This document shows positions 9,861 through 18,035 of a stretch of DNA of 64,000 nt, in pieces. Numbering within the stretch: the first letter of the stretch is position 1; each line of letters begins with the position of its first letter. The translations under genes were made by a program, and so were the position numbers. The stretch comes from Petralouisia muris (GTDB lineage: Bacteria; Bacillota; Clostridia; Lachnospirales; Lachnospiraceae). The stretch spans positions 124,001-188,000 of the forward strand of contig NZ_SRYA01000001.1 of assembly GCF_004793545.1 (NCBI RefSeq), given 5' to 3'. The notes under the pieces are model-generated. The model ran no database searches. It saw nothing but the letters and a program-made list of their open reading frames with translations, and was not told the DNA's origin.

Positions 9861-10955
9861 TTAATTCACACTTTCCACATCTGCAAAAGACAGCCTTGTC
9901 TCCGTTGCATGAAAAAATTCTTCTTTCGCCAGCCCGAAGCAGTCCAGAATCTGAGGAGAAAATGTTCCGCATTCTCCGTCAAAAATCATCCGCGCCGCTT
10001 CTGTCACTGCATAAGGAGCCTTATAGACACGTTTGCTGACAAGGGCGTCATACACATCGGCAATGGACACCACCTGGGCCCAGATTGGAATCTCATCTCC
10101 TGACAATTTGTCCGGATATCCTTTTCCGTCATACCGCTCGTGATGAAAACGGCAGATATCATAGCAATAACGGTAGAAATCATCTTCCTCCTGTTTGAAA
10201 TTCTCCAAAAGCTCACACCCATAAACTGTATGCTTCTTAATCTCTTCATATTCTTCATTGGTAAGCTTGCCCGGTTTCAGCAAAATACTGTCAGGAATCG
10301 CAATTTTGCCAAGATCATGCAAAGCGGAGGCGTTTACAATCAACTCCACATCTTCCTCAGATAATTCATATTCCGGATAAAATCGAACCAGATACTTCAG
10401 CAGTACGCCCGTATAGTATTTTACCCTCTGAATATGCTCTCCCGATTCCAAGCTTCTGAATTCCACCACGGAACTCAAAGCGTTCACCAGAAAATCATTA
10501 TTTTTCTTAAGCTTCTCCCTGCTCTCTCTGAGCTGTCTGGTGCGTTTCTCCAGTTTCTTCTCTATATCTATTCTATGAGAAAACAACTCAATAATATTCA
10601 TTGCGCGCCGCATAACCACCTTCGGAGTAAACGGCTTATACACAATATCTGACGCGCCGTATTCATATGCTTTCAACTCTGTATCCACAGAAGCCTCTCC
10701 GGTAATAATAATTACTGGTATGTATTCCATATAATTCTTTTCTACCATGTATTCCAGTACATCCAGCCCGGATTTGCCCGGCATAATAACATCCAGAAAC
10801 ATCAATGCAAGCTGCTCACTCTTCTCTTCAATGATCTGAATTGCCATGTCACCATCTTCGGCTTCCAAAATCTCGAACTGCTCTTCAAAAATGAACTTCA
10901 GCATTTCGCGATTTATGTCAATGTCGTCAACGATTAATAAAGTATTCCTTTCCAT
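9861..10955 (-). CDS. Response regulator with HD-GYP domain (predicted cyclic-di-GMP phosphodiesterase)
   Basis: A 364-residue RpfG-like protein. Residues 1-125 are a receiver domain (LLIVDDIDINREM, phospho-acceptor in MFLDVIMPG near residue 54), a coiled linker follows, and residues 150-345 form an HD-GYP domain with HDLGKIAIPD near 213 and HHERYDGKGYPD near 270. The HD and GYP signatures are both intact, so hydrolysis of c-di-GMP or a related dinucleotide is expected. It is monocistronic, with its own promoter and terminator and no adjacent histidine kinase, so the input is unknown. Start supported by AAGGAG. Confidence 0.88.
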   Translation of the reverse strand: MERNTLLIVDDIDINREMLKFIFEEQFEILEAEDGDMAIQIIEEKSEQLALMFLDVIMPGKSGLDVLEYMVEKNYMEYIPVIIITGEASVDTELKAYEYGASDIVYKPFTPKVVMRRAMNIIELFSHRIDIEKKLEKRTRQLRESREKLKKNNDFLVNALSSVVEFRSLESGEHIQRVKYYTGVLLKYLVRFYPEYELSEEDVELIVNASALHDLGKIAIPDSILLKPGKLTNEEYEEIKKHTVYGCELLENFKQEEDDFYRYCYDICRFHHERYDGKGYPDKLSGDEIPIWAQVVSIADVYDALVSKRVYKAPYAVTEAARMIFDGECGTFSPQILDCFGLAKEEFFHATETRLSFADVESVN

Positions 10956-11014
10956 GACTTCTCCTTTGCAGAATTTTCCTAATCATTCATACTTTTATAA
11001 GTCTCACAGGGCAT

Positions 11015-11043
11015 ATTATACTATATCGTCTTTGCGAAATCAA
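11015..11043 (-). promoter_or_regulatory. SigA-type promoter for the HD-GYP response regulator
   Basis: Minus strand TTGATT (11038-11043), 17-base spacer, TATAAT (11015-11020), about 60 bases before the start codon at 10955. Confidence 0.72.
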
Positions 11044-11087
11044 CTCGATTCCGAAAAACATTATAAAGGAATTTTCGCAAATTTCCA

Positions 11088-12068
11088 TCATAAATTACAA
11101 AAAATCAGTTTTATGCCTATCAGCAAAACAGCCGACAGAATTGCTGTAACGTACATAAGTTTCCCACTTCGTTCAATATCTTTTTGCTCCGCTGGACGAA
11201 TGTCATCTCCGATCAACGGCTTTTCATGCTTTACTCCAAAATACCATGCATCCCCTGCCAGCTGTACCTGCAAAGCTCCCGCCATGACCGATTCCGTCTG
11301 AGCCGAATTGGGACTTGCATGGCAGTAACGATCCCGTCTATATATCCGTAAGGCGCCTTTGGCGTCCAGGCCGCAGAACAAACAGCCACATATCATCAGG
11401 AAAGCGCTGAGTCTGGCGGGGATAAAATTGACAATATCATCCAGCCGGGCTGCAGCTGTTCCGAAATACCGATAAGCTTCATTTTTATATCCTACCATGG
11501 AATCCATGGTATTAATGGACTTATAAAAAAATCCTCCTGCGCCTCCCAACAGCGCCATAAAAAACATAGGCGCAACAATTCCGTCAGAGGTATTCTCCGC
11601 CACCGTTTCCACGGCTGCTTTGATGACCTCTGTCTCACTGAGCTGCCCGGTATCCCTTCCCACAATCATGGAAACTGCTGTCCTTCCTGCCTCTAACCCT
11701 TCCATTTCCAAAGCCTCCGCTACTTTCATGCTCTCCGTTTTCAGGGATTTTGCCGCCAGAAGCGTTCCGCACATAAGGCCCTCCAGCACAATTCCCGCCG
11801 CCGGATGAATTCGATAGCACACAAATAAAGCCGCCCCGGGAATCAACGTGGAACATCCTGCCACCAAAACCACCAGCAGGACGCCTGCTGTCCTCTCCCC
11901 TGCTTTTGTTGGGGGAAACAGGCGGCGCAGAAGTTTTTCTAATCCGGAAATCAAGCGGCCGATTGCCATGACCGGATGATACCACCCCCTGGGATCTCCA
12001 ATGATAAAATCCCACAGGACGCCCAGCGCCAGCGCAATCGCAGAGCAGCACAATCTACGGTATATCAT
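11088..12068 (-). CDS. cbiB: Adenosylcobinamide-phosphate synthase CbiB/CobD
   Basis: Membrane enzyme that attaches the aminopropanol linker to adenosylcobyric acid. Residues 1-25 form the first membrane segment, followed by DFIIGDPRGWYHPV, the family hallmark, and later NTSDGIVAP and GYKNEAYRYFG. The ATG at 12068 is chosen because the family N terminus begins there; a longer in-frame version would extend 20 codons into the upstream alarmone synthetase gene. It overlaps that gene by 14 bases, so the two are probably cotranslated. Confidence 0.93.
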   Translation of the reverse strand: MIYRRLCCSAIALALGVLWDFIIGDPRGWYHPVMAIGRLISGLEKLLRRLFPPTKAGERTAGVLLVVLVAGCSTLIPGAALFVCYRIHPAAGIVLEGLMCGTLLAAKSLKTESMKVAEALEMEGLEAGRTAVSMIVGRDTGQLSETEVIKAAVETVAENTSDGIVAPMFFMALLGGAGGFFYKSINTMDSMVGYKNEAYRYFGTAAARLDDIVNFIPARLSAFLMICGCLFCGLDAKGALRIYRRDRYCHASPNSAQTESVMAGALQVQLAGDAWYFGVKHEKPLIGDDIRPAEQKDIERSGKLMYVTAILSAVLLIGIKLIFCNL

Positions 12069-12684
12069 TTGTAACAGTCTCCTTCCAAACACTGTGTCCG
12101 TCACTATACTGCTCAAATCTGCTTTCAATCCGGACCAGGTTTTCCGCGTATTCCTTTAATTCCGCCGCCAGCTTTTCCCTGTCATCCCGCTCCATCTTAT
12201 AGAGAATGCGGTGCTCCATGCTTGCCCAAAAATCCATGGACATGGTACGGAACTGAACCTCCACCGGAAAATATTCCATCCCATCCAGACAATACACAGG
12301 AATCCCCACAATAATATGGTAACTGCGGTAACCATTGGCCTTAGGGTTGGAAATATAATCGCATTCCCGAATTACAATCAAATCTGCCTGACGTTTCAGG
12401 GCGTCTGCCAGATTATAAATATCTTCCACAAAATAACAGATCACCCGCACTCCGGCGATATCCTGCAAATAATCCTTTGCATTCATCACAGTCGGTTCTT
12501 TTCCCTTCCCTGCCAGTTTCTCCTCCATGCTTTCCTTTTCCTTAATTCTGTGCTGGATATTGTGAACAGGCTGGCCTAAAGATTCACTGTATAGGTTATG
12601 CTTCAATACGTTCAGCCGGGCAAGCAGAACTTCACTGGCATCTGCATAAGGCTGGATTAACGTATAATATTCCTCGTTCGTCAT
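12055..12684 (-). CDS. Small alarmone synthetase, RelQ/YjbM-like ((p)ppGpp synthetase)
   Basis: A 209-residue stand-alone RelA/SpoT synthetase domain; family members transfer pyrophosphate from ATP to GDP/GTP. Motifs seen: DIAGVRVICYF near residue 83, NPKANGYRSYH near 120 and VEVQFRTMSMDFWASMEH near 146. No HD hydrolase, TGS or ACT domain is present, matching the small synthetases. It has an extended -10 promoter directly upstream and overlaps cbiB at its 3' end. Confidence 0.88.
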   Translation of the reverse strand: MTNEEYYTLIQPYADASEVLLARLNVLKHNLYSESLGQPVHNIQHRIKEKESMEEKLAGKGKEPTVMNAKDYLQDIAGVRVICYFVEDIYNLADALKRQADLIVIRECDYISNPKANGYRSYHIIVGIPVYCLDGMEYFPVEVQFRTMSMDFWASMEHRILYKMERDDREKLAAELKEYAENLVRIESRFEQYSDGHSVWKETVTNDIP

Positions 12685-12711
12685 AATTCTTACCGTTCCT
12701 CCTTATGGTAG

Positions 12712-12720
12712 ATTATACCA
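12712..12720 (-). promoter_or_regulatory. Extended -10 promoter before the alarmone synthetase gene
   Basis: The minus strand reads TGGTATAAT, an extended -10 element, about 28 bases upstream of the start codon. The -35 region is AT-rich but not close to consensus. Confidence 0.5.
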
Positions 12721-12761
12721 GACTTTTGGTAGAAAAAAATAAAATTTTGTTATAAAAAATC

Positions 12762-15014
12762 TTAAAATTGTGTGAACAGTAAGCCCTGACGGATTCCCAC
12801 ATTGTCAATGGCAACTTTTCCTTCCTTACCGGGAAAGCACAGGCGAATCTGGCAGATTTTACCAGAATCTATCCCTTCAAAATCCTCCAGCGGCACAGAC
12901 ACAGTCTGAAACTGATGTTTATATTCTATGGTATTCCACAAATACTGTAACTTATTCAGCCGCACCAATAACGGCGGATACACCGGAACATAATCTTTCC
13001 CTGACAGACATGCTTCTGCCCCGCTTTTGTCTTTCACCCAGATCTCCACATCCAAAAGCCTGGCTTCTTTTTCAAAAAAATCCTCCTGCATATCCATCAA
13101 ATCAAACTGCAGCGTTGTTCCCTCCAGCTCAAGCTTCGGCAGAGAGATGCAAAATTCCGCTTTTTCCTCCTGTCTGGCATTCTCTCCCTCTTTGTCTTCA
13201 GTATCCCATTTCAAAACCGCTGCATAATTTCCCCTGGATTCTTCATTGGAAAACCGCATCAGCTCCTCCCGCCAGCTGTCTACATGCTCTGCCTGAATCC
13301 TGACCCCTTCTGCAGTCCCTGTTTCAATCCGGGCGTCCTCCTCAAAATCACACAGCATCATTACATCAGACCTTTGGTAAGACTGGACATACACGGTTTG
13401 CGGCAAAAGGCTTCTGTATTTTCCCCAATTGGTCAGCAGCTCATACGAACTCTTTTCTTCCTGCCCTAAAGTCTGATCCAGAAAGACTTTGATCGCTATT
13501 TTTGCAATCTGCTGCTGTTCCTGCTGAGAAAGAAAATTTGCCACGTTCAGCATACGGTTTATGGGTTCCATCATATCATATTTTCCCCAGAGAGAATTAA
13601 ACTGCCCATGGTTCAGTCCCGCCACATACAGGGAAGTCTTGATACAGTCCTTAGTTTTACTGAAAGAAATATTTTCATATTGCTCCATTCCCATAAAGGA
13701 GTTGACGTCCTGATCATTGGCGCCGTGAAGCAAAAGATAATTCACATCTTCCAGCTCCACACTCCGGTCAGAGGGGCGATATTGCCCGCAGGTAGGCGCA
13801 ATGGCAATCAAAGACTTGATGGAAAAGTGATACTGAAATCTGCGGTTTCCGTTATCTGGATAATAATTCAAATCGTTAAACAGATAGGCTGTGCAGACAG
13901 CCTCTCCGCCTCTGGAATGTCCGGCCAACGCCAGATTGCCATAATCCATTTTCTGATACAGCACTCCCCCTTCATGCTGGTTATAAGCTGCCACCTGCCT
14001 GATATTTTCCAAAAGAAGCACCGCCCTGCCGTCATTTTCTCCGGAAAGGGAATTACATGCATTTTCATCTACCGACACTGTCACATAGCCATGGGAGGCC
14101 AGATATTCTCCCAGATATTCATAGCCCTGATAGGAATCCGTCAGCCAGCTGTGGTTTCCATGAATCAAAAACAAGGTAGGGCAATTGGAAACTTCTTCAG
14201 GGTACCAGATCATCCCGGACAAAGGAACCTCCGTCAGCGGATAACCCTGGTATTTTTCCTTGAAAAATCCTCCAATTCCCTCATTTTCGGCAAATCTGCT
14301 GATATTTACTGTTTCAGACTCCAAATCCCCCGGCTTTCCCGTCCCATAAGCTGCCGTTAACGCCCGATAAGGCCCCTTTTCCATTTCCCGGCAAAATTCC
14401 TGCTGCTCCTGTTTGGTCAATGTTTCTGCTTTGCCGCCTGTCTTTTGGCTTAAGTTCAGATACGTCTCAATATAAGAATCTGAAAATCCATCTCCCGCCA
14501 GAAGCCAACAGACCCCTCCCATAAAAATAACAGAAAATCCCAGGGAAACCGCAATCGTCTTTGTCCGCACCTTATGATACAAAAGCGCCCAAAGGCTTTT
14601 CAGCATCAGCGTAACCATCAGGCTAACTGCCAACGAAAGAAGCACGCTTTTCCCAAATCCTGCCGTATACGCCCCCGCCGTCATCACAATCAGGCTGACC
14701 ATCCAAAGCAGAAGCCAGCACAGCCGCTCCTTTATATTTCCCCGAAACAGCCAGTAAAGAATTTTCCCCAAAAGCCACACTGCCAGCATGGTAATAGGAA
14801 CTGCCGCCAAAAACGCCAGCAAAACCCCCGCCCATCTGGGACGCATGAAACCTCCTGCCATCAGCCCTGCACTAAAGCTGAACAGAAAGATGGCGCACCA
14901 GTACAGCAATGCAGTTGTGTCATTCCAGTTCCGTTCCCGGCAGCTGCGGAAACGAACTCTTGCTGCTGAAATTTTCTCTTTGATACACGTTATAGTATTT
15001 CGGATTTTCTGCAT
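12762..15014 (-). CDS. Large membrane-anchored alpha/beta hydrolase
   Basis: A 750-residue protein with an N-terminal membrane region (hydrophobic segments between residues 37 and 172) and an extracytoplasmic alpha/beta hydrolase domain. The catalytic triad can be placed: nucleophile in GHSRGGEAV (Ser about 367), Asp in HGANDQD (about 434) and His in GLNHGQ (about 469); the oxyanion region is FLIHGNHSW. After residue 530 a beta-rich region resembling a carbohydrate-binding or jelly-roll fold follows. The closest families are dienelactone hydrolase/PAF-acetylhydrolase-like esterases. Substrate unknown; its position within cobalamin genes may be incidental. Confidence 0.7.
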   Translation of the reverse strand: MQKIRNTITCIKEKISAARVRFRSCRERNWNDTTALLYWCAIFLFSFSAGLMAGGFMRPRWAGVLLAFLAAVPITMLAVWLLGKILYWLFRGNIKERLCWLLLWMVSLIVMTAGAYTAGFGKSVLLSLAVSLMVTLMLKSLWALLYHKVRTKTIAVSLGFSVIFMGGVCWLLAGDGFSDSYIETYLNLSQKTGGKAETLTKQEQQEFCREMEKGPYRALTAAYGTGKPGDLESETVNISRFAENEGIGGFFKEKYQGYPLTEVPLSGMIWYPEEVSNCPTLFLIHGNHSWLTDSYQGYEYLGEYLASHGYVTVSVDENACNSLSGENDGRAVLLLENIRQVAAYNQHEGGVLYQKMDYGNLALAGHSRGGEAVCTAYLFNDLNYYPDNGNRRFQYHFSIKSLIAIAPTCGQYRPSDRSVELEDVNYLLLHGANDQDVNSFMGMEQYENISFSKTKDCIKTSLYVAGLNHGQFNSLWGKYDMMEPINRMLNVANFLSQQEQQQIAKIAIKVFLDQTLGQEEKSSYELLTNWGKYRSLLPQTVYVQSYQRSDVMMLCDFEEDARIETGTAEGVRIQAEHVDSWREELMRFSNEESRGNYAAVLKWDTEDKEGENARQEEKAEFCISLPKLELEGTTLQFDLMDMQEDFFEKEARLLDVEIWVKDKSGAEACLSGKDYVPVYPPLLVRLNKLQYLWNTIEYKHQFQTVSVPLEDFEGIDSGKICQIRLCFPGKEGKVAIDNVGIRQGLLFTQF

Positions 15015-15027
15015 ATGTATTTGCCTT

Positions 15028-15420
15028 TCATTTCAGCCTTTTGGCAATCCCGCAATTCACCAGATACGCCTCCTGCGCCTGCTTTGCCAGCAAGCATCCA
15101 ATACGCCCCACCGTCTCACGGTATTTCCGGTCAAATGCATCCATGGGAACTATGCCGCATCCCATTTGATTCATCGTAATAAGCACACGGGGATTTGCCT
15201 TCAGCAATTGCTCTGTCATGGCGTATGGATCTTTTCCTTCCTCCAGTAAGCTTCGAATCCACAGATGAAAATGTAAAATAATATCTGCTTTCTTAAGAAG
15301 CTCCATCTCCTCTGTCTTTCCTTCCAGAATCAAAGGCTCCTTCCCATTCTCCTGTGCGAAATATAATTGTTTTGCCATTTCTGATTTTCCCTGAAAAGCT
15401 CCTCCTGTTATTAATATCAT
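15028..15420 (-). CDS. CobU-like P-loop protein (second adenosylcobinamide kinase homologue)
   Basis: About 130 residues related to adenosylcobinamide kinase: P-loop GGAFQGKSEMA at the N terminus and a CobU-type C terminus with NQMGCGIVP, KYRETVGR and NCGIAKRLK. It is shorter than the true CobU encoded at 16271-16798 and lacks part of the middle. The ATG at 15420 is chosen since AGAGGA lies just before it and MILITGG is the natural family N terminus; the frame stays open up to an ATG at 15519 that overlaps the cobS stop, but that extension is encoded by a tandem repeat. Role in cobinamide salvage is inferred. Confidence 0.7.
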   Translation of the reverse strand: MILITGGAFQGKSEMAKQLYFAQENGKEPLILEGKTEEMELLKKADIILHFHLWIRSLLEEGKDPYAMTEQLLKANPRVLITMNQMGCGIVPMDAFDRKYRETVGRIGCLLAKQAQEAYLVNCGIAKRLK

Positions 15421-15508
15421 GGTTTTTTCCTCTGCACTCTTTCTTCCGCTGTTATTAATATCATGGTTTTTCCTCTGCACTTTTTCTTCCGCTGTATCAA
15501 CATCATTG
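15406..15508. repeat. 44-bp tandem duplication carrying a Shine-Dalgarno sequence and start codon
   Basis: A unit at 15406-15449 is repeated at 15450-15492 with one base missing, and a third degenerate fragment starts at 15493. Each unit includes, on the minus strand, AGAGGAAAAA(A)CC and an ATGATATTAATAACA start. The duplication therefore copied the translation start region of the CobU-like gene. Confidence 0.9.
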
Positions 15509-15512
15509 CTCT

Positions 15513-16274
15513 TTACCATATTTTTCCCGCTGCTGCCGCAGCAATCACAACCGCCAGTTCACAGATCTGCAGAAACCATCCCGCCAAATCTCCGGTGATT
15601 CCTCCGAACTTGTCCAAAGACATTCTGTAATACCAATAGAAGACCACAAAGGCTGCGCCAAGGGAAATTCCTCCAAGGCGCACGTCTGTCATAAGCATCA
15701 CCGCCCCAATCATGCCCGTTTCCGCCAGAAGAATGCGCCCGGCCCATTTCTTCTGGGCATGCTCTGCAAACATGGCTGCAAGGCCGCTGTCCTTCGCACA
15801 GGGAAATGCAGTCACTGCATATCCGCTGAGACACCTGCTTAAGAAAAACCCATAAGAAACCATAAGAATTCCCTCCTGCTTCAGCTCCGAGGAAAATCCA
15901 AACCAAAGCAGAAAATACAAACATCCGGCAATCACTGCAAAGGCTCCCGCATTGGAATCCTTTAAAATCTCAAGACGGCGTTCCTTTGTCTGCCAGGAGC
16001 TTAAGGCGTCTGCAGTATCCAGCAGCCCATCCAGATGAATCCCTCCGGTCACTGCAACGGGAATTACCGTCAATATGGCTGCGTACAAGATCGGCCCCAC
16101 CGGAATGCGCGCCGCACAGACGCCCCACAGATAAAACAGCAGGCCGATCACCCCGCCGATCCAGGGGAAGAAGCACATGACATACTTCATATTCTCTTTT
16201 TCCCATTCTGCTTTGGGCATGGGAATTTTGGAATACATGGCAAAAGCAATGATAAAGCTGTTGATATACTTCAT
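15513..16274 (-). CDS. cobS: Adenosylcobinamide-GDP ribazoletransferase (cobalamin synthase)
   Basis: Membrane enzyme that joins adenosylcobinamide-GDP with alpha-ribazole to make cobalamin (phosphate). About 253 residues with several membrane segments; the family motif GGIHLDGLLDTADAL lies near residue 85 and GGITGDLAGW near 225. The ATG at 16274 is preferred because GGAGG precedes it and it forms an ATGA overlap with the cobU stop; a longer start ten codons up lies inside cobU. Confidence 0.94.
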   Translation of the reverse strand: MKYINSFIIAFAMYSKIPMPKAEWEKENMKYVMCFFPWIGGVIGLLFYLWGVCAARIPVGPILYAAILTVIPVAVTGGIHLDGLLDTADALSSWQTKERRLEILKDSNAGAFAVIAGCLYFLLWFGFSSELKQEGILMVSYGFFLSRCLSGYAVTAFPCAKDSGLAAMFAEHAQKKWAGRILLAETGMIGAVMLMTDVRLGGISLGAAFVVFYWYYRMSLDKFGGITGDLAGWFLQICELAVVIAAAAAGKIW

Positions 16275-16798
16275 AACTTCCTCCACTCCACCGGAATGCC
16301 GCAAATCACTTCTGTCAGACTGTCTGAAACCTTTCCGAGAAAACGATGCAGTCCGGCCATCTGACGCAGATATTCCATAGTCGTTTCATCATATTCCATT
16401 CCGTCTTCAAAGACATTGTTCCCCACAACCACCAAATGACGGCAATGCTTTGCCAGATGAAGGATTCCCTTCTCTATTGCCTGAGCAGCCTGCTCTTTCC
16501 TGCAATTTTCAGAAAACATCTCGTTTGCAGTCAAATTCGACAGACATTCCAATAATATAATCTCATTTTTATCCACCGAAAGCTGTTCCAAATGGGTGTA
16601 ACACTCTCTCGTCTCAAAGCCTTTTCCTGCCCGCATCTTCCTATGGCGCCCGATTCTCTGCCAGCTCTCTTCATCCAACGGCTTCATGGTAGCCACATAA
16701 ACCAATTTTTCCGTCTCCTGCTCCTTTAGCTGTACCGCAAGATTTTCCGCATATTCTGATTTTCCGCTGCCGCTTCCTCCAATGACAAAAAAAATCAT
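16271..16798 (-). CDS. cobU: Bifunctional adenosylcobinamide kinase / adenosylcobinamide-phosphate guanylyltransferase
   Basis: 175 residues; phosphorylates adenosylcobinamide and then transfers GMP. The P-loop GGSGSGKSEYAE is at residues 7-18, followed by VATMKPLDEE and HRKMR, the CobU active-site region, LECLSNL, and the C-terminal CGIPVEWRK. Ends in an ATGA overlap with cobS and follows cobT after a 22-base gap. Confidence 0.92.
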   Translation of the reverse strand: MIFFVIGGSGSGKSEYAENLAVQLKEQETEKLVYVATMKPLDEESWQRIGRHRKMRAGKGFETRECYTHLEQLSVDKNEIILLECLSNLTANEMFSENCRKEQAAQAIEKGILHLAKHCRHLVVVGNNVFEDGMEYDETTMEYLRQMAGLHRFLGKVSDSLTEVICGIPVEWRKL

Positions 16799-16820
16799 AC
16801 CTGTTTTGCTCCTTTAAAAC

Positions 16821-17885
16821 CTATTCCAAGGGCACATAATCTTCTATTTCTATCTGTGAAAAAGTGCTCATTTTCTCATAAATATGTAAACTCATGTCCA
16901 GCAGCGGGAAAAAGGCCACGGCTCCAGTTCCCTCTCCCAGACACATATCGCACATCAAACTGGGAGATTTGCCCACTTCCTCCAGAACCATCGCGCCTGC
17001 CGGTTCTTTAGACACGTGGGAGGCAAGGATATAATCTTCCGCTTGAGGACACAGTTTCACCGCCAACAATGCCGCCACTCCGGAAATAAATCCATCGACT
17101 ACCACAGGCATCCTGCAGGCTGCGCCGCCCAAATAAATCCCGGTAAGCCCTGCCAAATCCAGGCCGCCTACTTTGGCAAGCACATCTACGGGATCTTCCG
17201 GGTCCGGCTGATGCTTTCTTACAGCCTCCCGGATTACATGAATCTTGCGCTCCAGCCCTTCCCTGGTAAGACCTGCGCCCTTTCCAGTCACCTCTTCCAC
17301 AGGCTTTCCCATTAAAACGCTGGCCACTGCGCTGCTGGTTGTGGTATTTCCAATTCCCATCTCTCCTGTGGCAATGATATGATATCCCTTTTCTTTCAAT
17401 TCACAGGCAAGGGTAATTCCAACTTCAATTCCCCGCACTGCTTCTTCCCTTGTCATGGCCGGTTCCACAGCCATATTTTTCGTGCCATAGGCGATCTTTC
17501 TCTTTTCAACCCTTGGCGTATCGGTTGCCATTCCAATATCAATAGGAAAAATATCCGTCCCTGTATCCTTACACATAATCGCTGCACAGGATTTCACATC
17601 CAGAAAATTCTCCGCCACAATGGCCGTTACCTCCTGTCCAGTCTGGGTAACCCCTTCAGCCACCACCCCATTGTCTGCGCACATAACCACCAATGCTTTT
17701 TTCGCAAGCTTTATCCGTTCCGTTCCCTGGATTCCTGCAATCTGTATCAGGCTGCTTTCTAATTTACCAAGGCTTTTTAAAGGTTTGGCGATAGAATCCC
17801 ACCGCTTTTCACAGGCACGGCCAGCCTCTTGATCCAAGGGTTGGATTTGTTTTAAACACTCTTCTAAATTCATATACCTTCCCAT
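16821..17885 (-). CDS. cobT: Nicotinate-nucleotide-dimethylbenzimidazole phosphoribosyltransferase
   Basis: 354 residues; makes alpha-ribazole phosphate for the lower ligand of cobalamin. Typical motifs: VMCADNGVVAEGVTQTG near residue 66, TGEMGIGNTTTSSA near 170 and the catalytic Glu region GEGTGAVAFFPLLD near the C terminus. An ATG four codons downstream (17873) is an equally good start since GGAAGG lies just before it. First gene of the cobT-cobU-cobS group. Confidence 0.94.
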   Translation of the reverse strand: MGRYMNLEECLKQIQPLDQEAGRACEKRWDSIAKPLKSLGKLESSLIQIAGIQGTERIKLAKKALVVMCADNGVVAEGVTQTGQEVTAIVAENFLDVKSCAAIMCKDTGTDIFPIDIGMATDTPRVEKRKIAYGTKNMAVEPAMTREEAVRGIEVGITLACELKEKGYHIIATGEMGIGNTTTSSAVASVLMGKPVEEVTGKGAGLTREGLERKIHVIREAVRKHQPDPEDPVDVLAKVGGLDLAGLTGIYLGGAACRMPVVVDGFISGVAALLAVKLCPQAEDYILASHVSKEPAGAMVLEEVGKSPSLMCDMCLGEGTGAVAFFPLLDMSLHIYEKMSTFSQIEIEDYVPLE

Positions 17886-17941
17886 ATCCTTTCTTTCTGT
17901 CTATCTTCCTATTACGGAATATCCCCCTCTATGCCTGTGAG

Positions 17942-18035
17942 GCTGCTGATTTCAAAATATTTCGCTGCCCTATTCTGGCTGCTGACTCTGGAATATTCCG
18001 CTGCCCTATTCTGGCTTCTGACTCCGGAACTCTCT
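17942..18035. repeat. 36-bp tandem repeat across the cbiA stop codon
   Basis: Two full units (17964-17999, 18000-18035) and a partial third (17942-17963) with a common core, on the plus strand, GCTGCCCTATTCTGGCT. The cbiA stop codon lies in the second unit and a copy of it recurs in the first, so the duplication added noncoding DNA after the gene. Confidence 0.88.
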
